Shown here piece by piece: positions 50,846-62,307 of a stretch of DNA of 64,000 nucleotides. This DNA is from Leishmania mexicana MHOM/GT/2001/U1103. Taxonomy: Eukaryota > Euglenozoa > Kinetoplastea > Trypanosomatida > Trypanosomatidae. A program made the position numbers and the translations under genes. Within the stretch, counting starts at the first letter, position 1. The number at the start of each line of letters is the position of its first letter. Under the pieces are notes generated by a model, which was not told the DNA's origin, searched no databases, and was given only the letters and a program-made list of their open reading frames with translations. Location of the stretch: assembly GCF_000234665.1 (NCBI RefSeq), contig NC_018315.1:124001-188000 (forward strand). Direction: 5' to 3'.

Positions 50846-51361
50846 GTATATATATATACATATATATACATTTTCCCCCGGGCGCGCGGCGCTGCTTTTC
50901 TTGCTGTTCTTTCATATCGAGACGTCTTTTTCCTCTCTGCATCCACTTCCCATTCCTGCACCCTTTCAGAGGCGAAAACGAACCGACGAGAAGAAGAGGG
51001 TGTAAAAACACACATCCGCTGATTCTCTCCTGTTTCTTTCTTTTTTTTTTATCTGTCTGTGCGTGTATGTGTGTGTGCATGCTCAGTCCTCCTCCTCCTC
51101 TGCTGTTTTTTTTTTTCATTTCCTTTTTTTTCCTTCTTTTCTTGTTGTGTATCCGCACAGACGCTTGCGTTTACGTTGATGGCAACACATTCGCCAAAAA
51201 AAAAACAATATATATATATATATCCTGCTTTCTTCTCGCGTACTTGATTTCTTTCTTGGTCTCACCGAATGTGGTGAAGCACGGGGTGGTGGTGGGAAGG
51301 AAACGTCTACACAAATAGGTGCAAACAAGCGCGAGATAGTGACAGGGCTGAAGGGGCCACC
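50630..51361. other. Repeat-rich spacer upstream of the kinase gene
   Basis: Contains a TCTCTG repeat (about 50766-50792), a long TA tract, T-rich pyrimidine runs (51039-51051, 51107-51140) and a short TA run near 51208-51223. Confidence 0.65.
50814..50871. repeat. TA microsatellite with periodic G/C interruptions
   Basis: About 58 bases of alternating TA with a G or C at roughly regular places; self-complementary and able to form cruciforms. Confidence 0.9.
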
Positions 51362-53098
51362 ATGCCGATTGCCTTTGTAGGAGTTTCTGCGGTGCCGCCT
51401 TTGGCGAGGCAGAAGCAGAGGCTGGCAAGCATGGACCCCTCTGTGTACGCGGTCTTTGAGGAGTGTCGGTACAAGAGCATGGTTACCATCTGCCATCTGG
51501 CCCGAATCATAGATGTTGCCATGCGTGGGTCTGATGAATCGACACAGTTGCCCGCTTCGCAGTCGTGCGAAGACACAGGTCACTACGATTGCGCCCTTCG
51601 GAGCGCAGCGAACGCAGAGAAGGAGGAGCCTGTCGGACGGCCAATGGCGGATGCCATCATCAGCCGTGGCAGCAATGAAGATCTACCCCTCTTCATACCT
51701 TTGATGGACGACAATTCGGACGTCTCGTTGTGCTCCATGTTGCACGTAGAGGCGGAGAGTAGCTGCAACGCGAGTGGTCTGGGGTACTTGTCCGAGAACG
51801 CCGCGAAGGAGCGAAGCAAGCAGAGCACAGACATGAAGGCCACCTCCCACGCCGTTCCCGGAAACAGGGAGCGTGCCGTTTCTCTTTTTCCCCACCTCAA
51901 CGGCCACTGGGAATGCGGCATCTTTGGCGGGAAACGGGTGTACATCGATACTGGTGGCTTGTACCTCGGCCGCGGTGCGACCGCGTTGGTTTACGAGGGG
52001 TGGATGGTTGTCACGGACATGATGGACGGCAGCGAGGTGTGCCTCGCCAAGGTTCCGGTCGCAATCAAGGAGGTTACTTACAATGCGAAAGATAAAAGAC
52101 TTCGCGACTTGTACGAGCTGGCGGTGAATCTGCGCTTGAATATGGTACATCCTGGAATAGTGCACAGCCACTACGCAGGCATGTACTTGCCACACCTAGC
52201 TGGGTTCCGCGATGCAGAGAAGGCGATGGTGTACGCGCACCTGGTGTTGGCGCGCAGTGTCACAGGGAGTGTTGCAGATGTGCTGAAGCGCAGTGGCCCA
52301 CTTCCAGAGTCGGAAATCAAACGGTGCATGGCAGAGATACTGTCGGCACTCCAGTGCGTTCACGAGGACCACAACTGCGTCCACAACGACGTAAAACCAC
52401 ACAACATTCTCATCTTCGACGACTCCAGTGCCTACTACGCTGAGTTCAAGTATCAAATCATTGACTTGACCGATACTGCCCCAGCTACACCCATCGCAGA
52501 CGTTCTGCGGGATCTTGCCGCCGAAAGGAAACCGCAACAGAATATTTTCTCGGAGAGGGGTACGGTTATGTACATGTCCCCAGAGAGCTGCCTGGGGCTG
52601 GGGACACTAACAAGCAACGATGTATGGTCGCTCGGCATCACGGCGTTCCACATGGCAACGGGGACGCTGCCTTGGAGGCCACTGGAGCGGCAGTATCCCA
52701 GTATGATCCTGAACGGGTACCGTCGAAAGTTCACATTGCGGAGTCTAGTCGACATGCACGTCAACGACGCATATGAAGCTTCTGGTTCTTGTTACCCGAC
52801 TGGGACGGACAGCCCTCTGGATGCCGACAGCGATGGTAAGCTGTGTGCCAGATTTCACACCAGCAGCGCTCCTGGCTCGAGGGCCACCGGTGGTGCCAGT
52901 TGTACAAGCCAAGTGTTCCGCGACCAGTACAAGGGGTTTGGGCCAATCCTTGACATACTGGACGAGGTGAGCGTCTCAAGTGAATTCCGTAGCTTTTTGG
53001 AGCAGTGTCTCACTGAGAACCCAGTCAAGCGCCCAACGTGCCGCCAACTGAGAAGCCATCCATTTGTGAAGGATGTGATGGTGGCGTCGCAACACTGA
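51362..53098 (+). CDS. Divergent Ser/Thr protein kinase
   Basis: Predicted 578 aa from ATG 51362; ATG 51431 (MDPSVYAVFEECRY) is an alternative. The first 190 residues have no recognisable domain. The kinase domain spans about 200-575: glycine loop LGRGATALVYEG near 202, VAIKEV with the ATP-binding lysine at 236, a helix C region DLYELAVNLRLN, catalytic loop HNDVKPHNIL with Asp 343 and Asn 348, and a DLT triplet (Asp 368) where DFG is usual, then MYMSPES and DVWSLGITAFHMATG. The Lys, Asp, Asn and Asp needed for catalysis are kept, so it may be active, but HRD is HND and DFG is DLT. A Ser/Thr/Gly-rich insert of about 50 residues (near 475-525) interrupts the C-lobe. The closest general type is STE-like; I cannot assign a named trypanosomatid kinase. 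Confidence 0.85.
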   Translation: MPIAFVGVSAVPPLARQKQRLASMDPSVYAVFEECRYKSMVTICHLARIIDVAMRGSDESTQLPASQSCEDTGHYDCALRSAANAEKEEPVGRPMADAIISRGSNEDLPLFIPLMDDNSDVSLCSMLHVEAESSCNASGLGYLSENAAKERSKQSTDMKATSHAVPGNRERAVSLFPHLNGHWECGIFGGKRVYIDTGGLYLGRGATALVYEGWMVVTDMMDGSEVCLAKVPVAIKEVTYNAKDKRLRDLYELAVNLRLNMVHPGIVHSHYAGMYLPHLAGFRDAEKAMVYAHLVLARSVTGSVADVLKRSGPLPESEIKRCMAEILSALQCVHEDHNCVHNDVKPHNILIFDDSSAYYAEFKYQIIDLTDTAPATPIADVLRDLAAERKPQQNIFSERGTVMYMSPESCLGLGTLTSNDVWSLGITAFHMATGTLPWRPLERQYPSMILNGYRRKFTLRSLVDMHVNDAYEASGSCYPTGTDSPLDADSDGKLCARFHTSSAPGSRATGGASCTSQVFRDQYKGFGPILDILDEVSVSSEFRSFLEQCLTENPVKRPTCRQLRSHPFVKDVMVASQH

Positions 53099-54028
53099 CG
53101 TCTCTCCGTGGCTGTGCACACGCACTGCCGTTGGGGATTTCCTTTTTCTTTTTTTCGTTCCTTTCCTGGGCCGCTTCGCTCTATATTCGTTTTTCACTTT
53201 GTTTTTAAATTGTTTCTCAAAAGGTACTGTCCTCTCTCGGTCTTTCTTCACCTCCACTCACCTACGCTGCCGCGCCACTCATCTCTGCCTTTTCCCGTCG
53301 CCAATCGTGAGACGACGTGGACGAGTCTCTCGTTTTGGGGGATTAACTGCCCTCGTAGAGTTATACAAGGAGAAAGCAGAGGGTGCGAGGGACGTGAGTG
53401 ACACTGATTGCTCGTCACGCGTCGACCGCGCAGATGGTGCACAGAGGTTATCTCTGTTGGGCTCGCTCGGCGGCTCGTACGGGGGTGGAGCACCGCTGAT
53501 GATTGTCAGCCTCCAAGTGCGCAACAGCCATTTGAGCTGACCGACAACGTGGTTAAAACGGGAGTGGGGTGCCGCTTGTTGCCAGTCTTTTATGACCGTA
53601 CCCACGGCACCTCTTTGGCATTCCCTCTCTCGCGGTGGGCTTGAATGCTCTCCCATAATACTCCTCGCAGACAGGTTTTCTTAAAAAAGGGCGAAGCAAT
53701 GACGTTTTGGGGGCCAAAAATAGGTTGCGTGTGTGGCTTGTGCGACAGTTAGAGGGGGAGAGGAGGGGGGGGGGTGGAGGGGAGGGGGGATGGAGAGAAA
53801 AAGGGTCGAGAGAAGATCGACGTCAATGCACCCACTTGCACCGGTCATTTGTTCTTTTTTCTTCGTTTTTCTTTGCTTATGCGTGTGCGTACTCTTCATC
53901 CGCATCTCACTATTCCATCTTCTCTCAACGCATGAACTTTATAACCTGCTCGTTTTTCTTGTCTTTTTTCGTGTGCGCCTTGGTGGTGTGTGTGTGTGTG
54001 TGTATGGGGGGGGTCATCTCCGTGCGGG
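53099..54028. other. Intergenic region
   Basis: 0.9 kb, T-rich at first, then G-rich runs near 53754-53790, then T-rich with GT repeats at 53985-54002 just before the SIDER-like copy. No gene supported. Confidence 0.55.
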
Positions 54029-54492
54029 GCATCTCAGGGTCCAGCACACACAGCCTCTCTATTGGTAGGCCGAGCAGTCCTCCCACCTCCCTTTCTCTCT
54101 CCCCCTGTCCCTGCCAGTGCTGCGAAACCTCTGGTGGTGACAGGGCCCAGCATCGACGGCGCAGGGGTGGTCTGAGCGATGTATTGCTAGGGATGTCGGC
54201 GGTCGGGGCCTGGATGGCGCTGCGTCGGGGCACGACCTGCTGCCGTGCACGCGCCTGTGCCGTTCAATGTGGTGGGCAGCGTGTCGGCGCGACGCGAGCG
54301 TATCCCACCCCCTGGGCCTCACACTGCCTACCGATGGGTGGGGCTGAGTGTCAGGGAGTGGGATGCACGACGTGGCGACCTGCGGGGCTGGAGGTAGGCA
54401 GTGTCCGGGGCTGAGGCGGCGCGTTGGTGCACCGCGTGCCTAGGGCTGCCTCGCCCCGCACGATGTGGGCGTGTGGCCGGCCGGGTGTGGAG
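54029..54492 (+). mobile_element. SIDER-like degenerate retroposon, copy 3
   Basis: About 464 bases, the same length as copy 1 and very similar to it in reverse complement. Begins CTCAGGGTCCAGCAC and ends at GGCCGGCCGGGTGTGGAG. It lies in the presumed 3' UTR or downstream region of the kinase gene, the usual place for SIDERs, which are known in Leishmania to affect mRNA stability and translation. No coding capacity. Confidence 0.65.
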
Positions 54493-56828
54493 TGGGGCGC
54501 GTAAGTCGTGTTGCACGGCAGAGAAGGGCACCCGCAAAAGAAGAATGCTTTAGTGTGCGTGTGCGTCACCGAAACATGAGACTGCGCGTTTGGGCTCTAT
54601 ATGAGAACGTGAATGTGACGTCGAACGTCGTCGTTCATAGACCAGTGCTTCGTCATGTGCTCTCTCCGCTTTCTGCGTGTCCCTCCTTCCGCGATCTGTG
54701 GTGGGTGTCGTGGTGCGCTGCACGTACCATGTACACTTGGCGGAGAAGTGTCTGGGTGTGTGTGTGTGTGGCGGGGGAGTGAGGCAGGGTTTCCGTGGAG
54801 CGTTTTTTTTCTGCGTTTCTTCATCTCATATTTAGTCCCCCCCTCCCGGTTATTTCCGGGCTCGTCTTATGCCGCGTGTGGAGTGCGCACACGTTTCACT
54901 CTCAGCCAGTAGGACCACCTTTTTTTGTTTCTTTTTTTTCTCTTCTTCGTTCCTTGCACTGGGGCGGAAAGGAGGAGGGGGGAGGAGGCCACGGACACAG
55001 GTAACGGACAACGGAAGAAGCACACAGAAAAGGCAACATGAAGAGAAGGCCGAACCGTGCTCTCGTACTTGTTCTCGCAGCGCGGCGCATCGAGATGATG
55101 CTTCTGATGGTGTTTATTCACCCTTGCGCAAGCCGCCGTAATTACCCTCTTCGCCATCAATGTCTGGTGAGTTTGCCGGAAAAGGAAAGGAATCGGGAGC
55201 GCCCGACCAAGCTGCCGAGAGGTGGGTAGCGCAGGATCCTCTACACCATCACACACACAGTTTCATACACTTGCGGTCGATCCCTGGCAGAAAGAGAGAA
55301 GAGGAATAGGATTCTTTCGACTCGAACTTGTACCGGTGTCGTTGAGTGCATGAGGCGTTTCTTGTGAGTCCCCTTTCACTAGCTGGACTCTGTCTCTCTG
55401 TGTTCTTGCAGCTGATCATCAATATTATCAGGTTTCCTCTGTTTTGTACTGGGGAAGCAAGCAGGAGACACATAGACACACCCACACACACAACGGAAAA
55501 AGAAAAGAAAACGTGAGGAGCTGTCTTTCCCGCTAGTTGTTGCTTCCAGTTTTTTGGGAACATTCACGGTGCGCAAGGTGGGATTCGAAACCCCGTCGCC
55601 CCGCCTTCCTCTCCGGAAACGGAGAGGACAGGAGGGAAAGGGTCTGCTAAAGCGAGGTCCCCGCATTATATTACGTGTAGGGGTAGGGGATCAGGAACCG
55701 CACAAAGACGCTATCAAATTCGTACAAAGGACAGCACATGTGTGGGTCCGCTTTAGGCGAAGTCATGCATGAGACCACACGCGCCATACGAGCAAGGCGA
55801 CTGCGTTTCTGTTTATGCTTCCTTTCCCTATCCTCGCCGAGGCGAAGAGCACAATGGGCTACGTCCAATGAGGTGTGCTCGTCATGCTTTTTTTTGGGGG
55901 GGGGAGGGGAGGGGGAGGGTTGAATTGAATGCGTGAGATATTTCCGCACGAAGTAATATCCGCGTGATGGGCTTTTTCGGGTTGGGTCAAGGTGATGCCC
56001 CTCCTCTACCCTCAAGCAATTTCCGGCTCTGCTTTGTTTTCTCACCCTTGTCTCCGTACACGTCCACATTGTGTTTGCAACGTTCATGCAACGTGCCTTC
56101 TCAGAGATGTTGTGCCTCGCCGTGTACCTCTCGCGTTTCACACAGTGTATTTATCACATCCACGACTATAAGCCACCTCCTATCTCTTTTCCACAACGCG
56201 CTCGCTGGAGTGCCTTCTATTCTGCGCTGCAGTCGGCTCTCATCTTGGCCTCTACTGACGACTAAGGGCGCGCTTTTCTTGGTGTAGCGGGACAACACAG
56301 AATAGGCAGAAGCCGCGGTCAACCTCGTCGACGAGAACAACTCTACACTCGCCCTTTCACCCCTTGTATGTCTCCTTTCCGCATTTCTCTTGGCTCACCT
56401 TTCCTTGTTTAAAGGTGAGGGTGACTGTTGCAAGAGAGTGTTACTGAGCCCATCGTGCACCCGCTATATTGAGCCCGATTTCCCTTCCCCCCTTCTTTGA
56501 TTTGCCATAGCTTGCGAGAGCAAGGCAAACCTGCACACAGAGAAAGGGAAGGAGACAACAGGCACACACACACACACACATACACACGCACACGCTTTTC
56601 GGAACTTCTACTCGTTTCTTTGCTGCCAGCTTCGTCCGCTTTCACGTACGCCGCTGTCGACTGTGGGCGAACGGAAGGGATCCGGCTTGTGTTTTCAGGT
56701 CTTTCTTACGTAGGCAGTTCCCTTCCTCACGCCCGTGTGTGCGGGCGTTTCTTCATATTTCCTTTGTCCTCCTCTGTTTTGGTGTTCTCGCACTCTCTCT
56801 CGCGTCTCACTTGGTGACCTTCTTGTGA
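54493..56828. other. Intergenic region
   Basis: 2.3 kb of mixed sequence with GT repeat near 54755-54770, T-rich tracts (54922-54942), a G9-rich patch near 55896-55917 and CA repeat 56566-56590. Short open frames are not protein-like. Confidence 0.55.
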
Positions 56829-58541
56829 ATGAGCAAATATGAACCCAATCGAATATTTTGGCAGCTCTACGAGCATCCGCCTCGTAGTCATCTGCACCGC
56901 CCTGCATTACCGAACGGGTACCAACTCGCTTCTGCCGAATTATCCGCCGATACATCACCCTACCCAAACGAGAACTTGAGCAGTGGTGGTGTCAAAGGGG
57001 GATGCCCAGTCACGACCGACAGTTTCGGCGGCTCTTCGGTTAGCGTCGTGAAGAGAGAGAATGGACAGGTAAAGGACTCGCCGTTGTCACAGACGGCACC
57101 GCCGCAGCGTAGGGCTCTCTCCACCTTGCTTCTAACGGGGTTGATGTACACATTTACCATCAGCGGAGCCTACGGAATCGAAGAAGCGGTGATGGGCGGC
57201 GGTGTGCTCTTAACTATTGTCTCCATTATTGTCATTCCTGTGATAATGGGGGCTCCAATGGTGCTGGTTGTGGCTGAGCTAGCAGCTGCGGTGCCGTCCA
57301 ACGCCGGCTTCCTCATGTGGATCAAGCTGTCGTTTCACCGGTGTATGTACCTCTCCATGGCGACCATGTCGCTCATCTACATCGCCGTTGACAATGCTCT
57401 CTATCCGACAATGTTCTCCGAGTACTTGTGCACATCCATCAGCTGCAGTGATACGGGGGCGAAGTTTCTGCGGCTGGGAATGCTGCTCTTCACGTACGGC
57501 CTGAACGTGCTGGGTGTGGAAGCGGTTGGCGTGGCGAGTGTGGTGTTGACCGTGCTCACGGTGGCCCCGTTTGTGCTCATGTATCTTCTGCAACAGCTGA
57601 GCACGGGCTTTTACGTGAACTGGCCAGCCGTGGCCTACATCCCGGCATCCGTCGATTGGACTAAGTTTGTCTCCACCGCCTCGTGGTGCCTCTCTGGACT
57701 GGAGCAGGCTGGGACAGTCGTGGAAGAAGTCGAGGACTCGCAGCGCACCATAATCGGATCTCTCATCCCGCTTATTGGGCTTGCCATCATCACCTACGTA
57801 CCCCCCATCATCACAGGCGCTAGCGTATCGAGAGAACCATTGGATTTGTCGAAATGGAAGACCGGGTACTGGGCTGAGGTATCGTACCAGGTGGGCGGTA
57901 ACGCTCTCAAGGTTTTTACCGTGGTGGGCGGGGTTCTCTCGGCGTTTGGGCTGACACTCTCCGCGCTGTGCACTACGACCCGCATTATTGCGGGGATGGC
58001 GCTCACAGAGGCCTTTCCAGGAAAGGTGGGGGTGTGGTTTTCGCGGCGCAACAAGCGATTCGGCACGTACCACTGGACACTGACCTTCAACACAGTCCTC
58101 ACTGGACTCTTCTCGACGGTGATGGGCTTCGGCTCTTTGGTGCTGGTGGATCAGTGCCTCTACGGCATTCGCGTTGTTGTAATCTTAATCTCGTTTTACC
58201 GCTTCCGCCAACTGTACCCGTATCTGCCGCGACCCTTCCGAATTCCATTTGACGGTTGGCTACTGCACCTCATGATGGGCGTGGCCCTGGTGTCGTCTGT
58301 TGTCCTCACCATTGTTTCTCTCTTTCAGGAAAGATTAACGGTTATCTTGTGCGTCGCCGTCGTCGGTAGCTCCGTTCTTGTGTCATTCTTGTATTGTCAT
58401 TTTGTGCACCGGCACGATTTCGCTGGCCGTATCGTCACCTTTGTCACGATCCCTGTCAGCCACCACAGCAATGGCGGCGATGCGGATGCGGTGGCGACGT
58501 GCCGTGTGTCGCCAGAGGCTCCTGCCTCCACAAGAGAATAG
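56829..58541 (+). CDS. Amino acid/polyamine permease, APC superfamily
   Basis: Predicted 570 aa; ATG 56829. A hydrophilic N-terminus of about 95 residues precedes some 11-12 hydrophobic spans from about residue 97 to 545. TM1 carries the broken-helix signature around FTISGAYGIEEAVMGGG, as in APC transporters where the substrate binds at an unwound GxG-type segment; TM2 follows with PMVLVVAELAAAVPSNAGF, a match to the conserved APC stretch after TM2. TM6 region WCLSGLEQAGTVVEEVEDSQR and the C-terminal RPFRIPFDGW loop are shared with the plant PUT/LAT-type polyamine and amino-acid carriers. The protein probably imports amino acids or polyamines across the plasma membrane. Leishmania has many permeases and its POT1 polyamine transporter belongs here; the substrate cannot be read from sequence. 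Confidence 0.88.
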   Translation: MSKYEPNRIFWQLYEHPPRSHLHRPALPNGYQLASAELSADTSPYPNENLSSGGVKGGCPVTTDSFGGSSVSVVKRENGQVKDSPLSQTAPPQRRALSTLLLTGLMYTFTISGAYGIEEAVMGGGVLLTIVSIIVIPVIMGAPMVLVVAELAAAVPSNAGFLMWIKLSFHRCMYLSMATMSLIYIAVDNALYPTMFSEYLCTSISCSDTGAKFLRLGMLLFTYGLNVLGVEAVGVASVVLTVLTVAPFVLMYLLQQLSTGFYVNWPAVAYIPASVDWTKFVSTASWCLSGLEQAGTVVEEVEDSQRTIIGSLIPLIGLAIITYVPPIITGASVSREPLDLSKWKTGYWAEVSYQVGGNALKVFTVVGGVLSAFGLTLSALCTTTRIIAGMALTEAFPGKVGVWFSRRNKRFGTYHWTLTFNTVLTGLFSTVMGFGSLVLVDQCLYGIRVVVILISFYRFRQLYPYLPRPFRIPFDGWLLHLMMGVALVSSVVLTIVSLFQERLTVILCVAVVGSSVLVSFLYCHFVHRHDFAGRIVTFVTIPVSHHSNGGDADAVATCRVSPEAPASTRE

Positions 58542-60141
58542 AGGCCAACCAGCTCAACAAGTATGCATTCGTGAGACCCCAAAAGGAGAAAAAATGACGC
58601 GTGAAGATCAACTCTGCAACCGCCATCGATTTATGCTTCCCGCTTCTATTCGTCTTGCGCGCACAGGTTTTGCATCACCGTGATGATGGTGTTTACTCCC
58701 TCTCCCTCTCTCTCATCGAAGGCTTTCCTGATCTTTTTTTGTTTTGTGGTTGCCAGATGCTGTACTCTTCCTCAGGGGAAGCGGCCGCTGCCGCGGGAAC
58801 TCCGGGTCTGCATTTCTCTCCTCTATCTGATGGCTGCCAAATAGCGTTTTTTGCGTGTCCCTTGCTGAACTTTTCCATGGACGTGAAGCGAGGGCCTCCA
58901 TGTGTGTACGTTTGTGTGTGTGTCAACGTTATCGGAGCAGGAGGCAGATATAGCTGGCGTCTTTTTTTTATTAGTATTGGAAAGGGATGGATGGCATTCC
59001 TTGTGAATGCGTGTGCATGTGTCTGGGGGAAAGCACATGTGCGGACAACCTGTGGTGTCACTCCTGTTCTCCTTGCTCTCGAAACACTTTCTCTCTATGC
59101 GTTTCCCTCGCGCGTCCTTGTGGCAATGTTGTGAACCTGTGTGTGAGCGTTTTCTTCGACGCATAAGCTGGGCTCGGCTACTCCTTGTTGGGTGAAGCTC
59201 GAGTAAACACGGAACGCTGAGAGAGAAGAGAGGGAGGCAGACAACGCCGAGAGGGCGATGTGCATACGTCCACGCGCACATCCCCGCTCACGCTTGTGTT
59301 TGTGCTCTATGGCAGAAGCGTATCGGTGGGTGATGCGGGGCTACAGGAGCGCCGTTCCCTGGTGGCTTTTTTTTTGCCTGACCGTCACCACAGCTGCGAT
59401 GACACGAGAGGCGTGTCGCCGGGAGGGGGGGGTTCGGGGGAGAAGGCGGGATTACCAGCAATGCAGTGCATCGCAAGGCGCTGACAAAGAACCACGTGAA
59501 GGGTGGGATTGCCGAAGGAGCGTGTACGCAACGTGCGTTCAAACCACCCGCCCCTTCCTCGGTCCCGCCGAAGCCATCGAAACTCAGTTTGGAAGGTGCG
59601 ATCTTGGCGAGGGTAGGTGAAGGAGGTGAGTGAGATCACACTTCCAGCCCCCACCCCCGCCCCTCTCATAGCTTGAAAGGGGGGGGGAGGAGGAGGAAAG
59701 TCTACGGGGAACGTTCGGGAATATTCAAACAACATGGAGGGAATCATAACGGGGTTCGAAACCACGTTTTGCCTCCTCTTCTTCATACGCTGCAAGGGAA
59801 TACCCCAAGCAAAAGAGGGCGGTGCGCCACTGACCACTTTCGTGGTATGACTAAGTTGCCGCTTGGGTGGGACAAGAGGTGCGCAGAAGGCATGAAAGAA
59901 AGCATAACTGCGCTGGCATCGGGGCACATACATGAGCTCTCCCCTGTGCTGCTGTCTTCAGTGTTGCGCAGGCAGACACACACACACTGTTCCTATTTGG
60001 ACCTCCTTTTTTTTCCGCGGTCACGTTTTCATATCATCGCCATGAACACACACACACACACACGCACACATGCACGCATGGTTGCCCCCTCTGACTGATT
60101 GCAAAAGCCGCTGCTTCTCTCCCGTCACGCTGACAATCTTC
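58542..60141. other. Intergenic region and presumed 5' UTR of PUS10
   Basis: 1.6 kb with GT repeats near 58910-58925, G7-G10 runs (59426-59432, 59681-59690), a CA repeat at 60047-60068 and pyrimidine-rich stretches. No gene supported. Confidence 0.55.
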
Positions 60142-62307
60142 ATGTCTGCTCCCGCCGTGACTGCAGCATCTGGCCGCGCTGCCTGGCCAAAAGATGTCCT
60201 ATGCTACCAGTGTGCTCTTCGAATGTCAATGCTGTTCGATTACCCTCCTCCACGAGCGATGAGGCAGCTTCAGTCCTCTCTCGCATCAGGAGCCGTCTCT
60301 GCCCTTTCCGACGATACGCAGCCGACGCTGGATGATGATCACCATCCACTGTTCACTCTCGTCCATGAGACTCCTCGGAGTGCGCGTCGCTACTTTCGCG
60401 GTGCCCTACAACCGACTGTCACCACAGCAGACGGTCTGGAAGCGCCACTTCCAGCCGGCGCACCTGAAGTGGAGGGAACCACAGCTGCAGCGTCTACGGC
60501 GCATGGTATGCTTGGCGGTGATACTGCTCCCAAATACGCGGTATCGTGGTTGTGCGTTGCGTGCATGGGACTGTACCAGTTCATCGACCTCATTCACGCC
60601 CCTTTGGCGGCTGCTGCAGTGCGGACAAGCCCGTTTTACGATTCTGAGGCCATCACCATCAACGTGAACATTAACCGCACCTTCACTTTCACGTGGCTGG
60701 CTGTGGCGACCCGTTACTTCGACCTCAAAGGAACAGGCACGGAGAGGCCGTTGCCGTCGTCGGTTGTAAAGGAGGAGCTGAGCAATTTCAAGGACTTTTA
60801 CATGAGCGACTTGCGTGCACGCATTCTTCCCTATCTGTTGTACTCACATGACGATGTAGCGGCCTCAAGCGTGTCGCCGGCAGCCATCTCGAGAACCACG
60901 CAGCTTCCTGGGCTCGCCGTGTATATCGACACCGTTGAGGCGACACTGCCGGATCATGCGAGGGAAGCGGAGGAGGAGGCCACTGCAGGAGAGCCTGTCG
61001 TCAAGCGCGCACGAACTGAGGCGACTGCCGTTGTTTCTGGGCTGGCGAGCTCTTCTTCTAGGGGGGCTGCTTCAGATAGCGGCGGAACCAGGCCTGCTCT
61101 CGTCGCGCTGCAAGCGTTCCGCTACAGCGGGGCAAGCGAGAGCCTCGTTGGAGAAGTGTTTTGTCGTCATCACGCTACGGAGGGCTTGATAACCGATGGG
61201 CACATGCCCGCTGCGTACTGCGGAAACCGCTCTACTGAGGTGCTTCCGTACAGTGTCATCTACGACTATGCCGTTCCGTATCTTACAAAGACTGGATGGA
61301 TGCCGGCGACAGCGACGACCGCGAGAGAGGAAGGCCAAGTGGATTGCCGAACGACTGCCCGACAGGCAGCCACGGTTTCCTGCCAACTGCATCACACGAA
61401 CATCTACCTCATGGGAAGCTATCGCAAAATGATGCGCAACATGTCACAGTCACCGTGGTTCCTCAATGGGCAGCGCATCGGCTCATTCTCTCTCCAGGAG
61501 GTCATCGCAAACCCGCTGCTGCCTTTCTTCTTTCCGGATATGCCTGCCCTGCCTCCCGAGGCAGCGGAGTCGACGGCGTTGCCCACCAGCGGCGAAGGGG
61601 AATCGACATCAGCTGCACCCCTGGTGGTAGAGCGCGGCGCCCACACCACACGCTGGCAGGCTGTCGCCCCGTCCGTCGCCTCATCCACTCTCGTCTTCGG
61701 CTACAATCGTTACAAGTTTCACAGCGCCGGCCGCGAGGATGTGGATGTGCGGATGCTCGGTGAGGGGCGACCGTTTGTGCTAGAGCTCGTTTCGCCGATC
61801 CGTGAGCGCTTCACCGAGGACGATCTGCGTCGCCTTGAGGCGTGCATTTGCTCCAGCTACGAGGGCAGCGTAGAAGTGCGTCAGCTGCGACGCACGGATG
61901 CAGACATCACCGTCCGCCTTGCCCGTCATTCGGAGAGTAAGGTGAAGCGGTATCGCTGCGTCATCTGGTCCACCCGCGCCATCGACGACGTGGCTACCGA
62001 CCCCCATGTGCGTACCATTCACGCTATGAGGGACTTACCGATCCAGCAGAAGACGCCCCTGCGTGTGCTGCACCGACGCTCGCTGCATCGGCGGCCGCGG
62101 CTGATTCACTCGATGAGGCTGACACCTCTCAACACGCATTGGTTCCTGCTCGATCTCGAAACTCAGGCTGGAACCTATGTGAAGGAGTTTGTTCACGGGG
62201 ATATGGGCCGCACGACGCCGCACCTGGGCATGCTGCTGAAGGCCCGCACGGACATCATTCAGTTGGATGTCGTTGGGATGGCCATGCACGACCTCGACCA
62301 AGAATGA
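60142..62307 (+). CDS. PUS10: tRNA pseudouridine synthase Pus10
   Basis: Predicted 721 aa from ATG 60142; the frame is open back to ATG 60070, which would add 24 residues encoded next to a CA repeat. Two CxxC pairs (LCYQC near residue 21 and CVACMG near 137) form the expected N-terminal zinc site of Pus10. A THUMP-containing middle region with disordered, Ala/Ser/Glu-rich inserts follows. The catalytic block FGYNRYKFHSAGREDVDVRML lies near residues 515-538 and holds the catalytic aspartate; the C-terminal GTYVKEFVHGDMGRTTPHL near 680 completes the active site. Pus10 in archaea and animals makes pseudouridine 54/55 in tRNA; trypanosomatid targets are not deducible here. All family hallmarks appear intact. 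Confidence 0.92.
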   Translation: MSAPAVTAASGRAAWPKDVLCYQCALRMSMLFDYPPPRAMRQLQSSLASGAVSALSDDTQPTLDDDHHPLFTLVHETPRSARRYFRGALQPTVTTADGLEAPLPAGAPEVEGTTAAASTAHGMLGGDTAPKYAVSWLCVACMGLYQFIDLIHAPLAAAAVRTSPFYDSEAITINVNINRTFTFTWLAVATRYFDLKGTGTERPLPSSVVKEELSNFKDFYMSDLRARILPYLLYSHDDVAASSVSPAAISRTTQLPGLAVYIDTVEATLPDHAREAEEEATAGEPVVKRARTEATAVVSGLASSSSRGAASDSGGTRPALVALQAFRYSGASESLVGEVFCRHHATEGLITDGHMPAAYCGNRSTEVLPYSVIYDYAVPYLTKTGWMPATATTAREEGQVDCRTTARQAATVSCQLHHTNIYLMGSYRKMMRNMSQSPWFLNGQRIGSFSLQEVIANPLLPFFFPDMPALPPEAAESTALPTSGEGESTSAAPLVVERGAHTTRWQAVAPSVASSTLVFGYNRYKFHSAGREDVDVRMLGEGRPFVLELVSPIRERFTEDDLRRLEACICSSYEGSVEVRQLRRTDADITVRLARHSESKVKRYRCVIWSTRAIDDVATDPHVRTIHAMRDLPIQQKTPLRVLHRRSLHRRPRLIHSMRLTPLNTHWFLLDLETQAGTYVKEFVHGDMGRTTPHLGMLLKARTDIIQLDVVGMAMHDLDQE

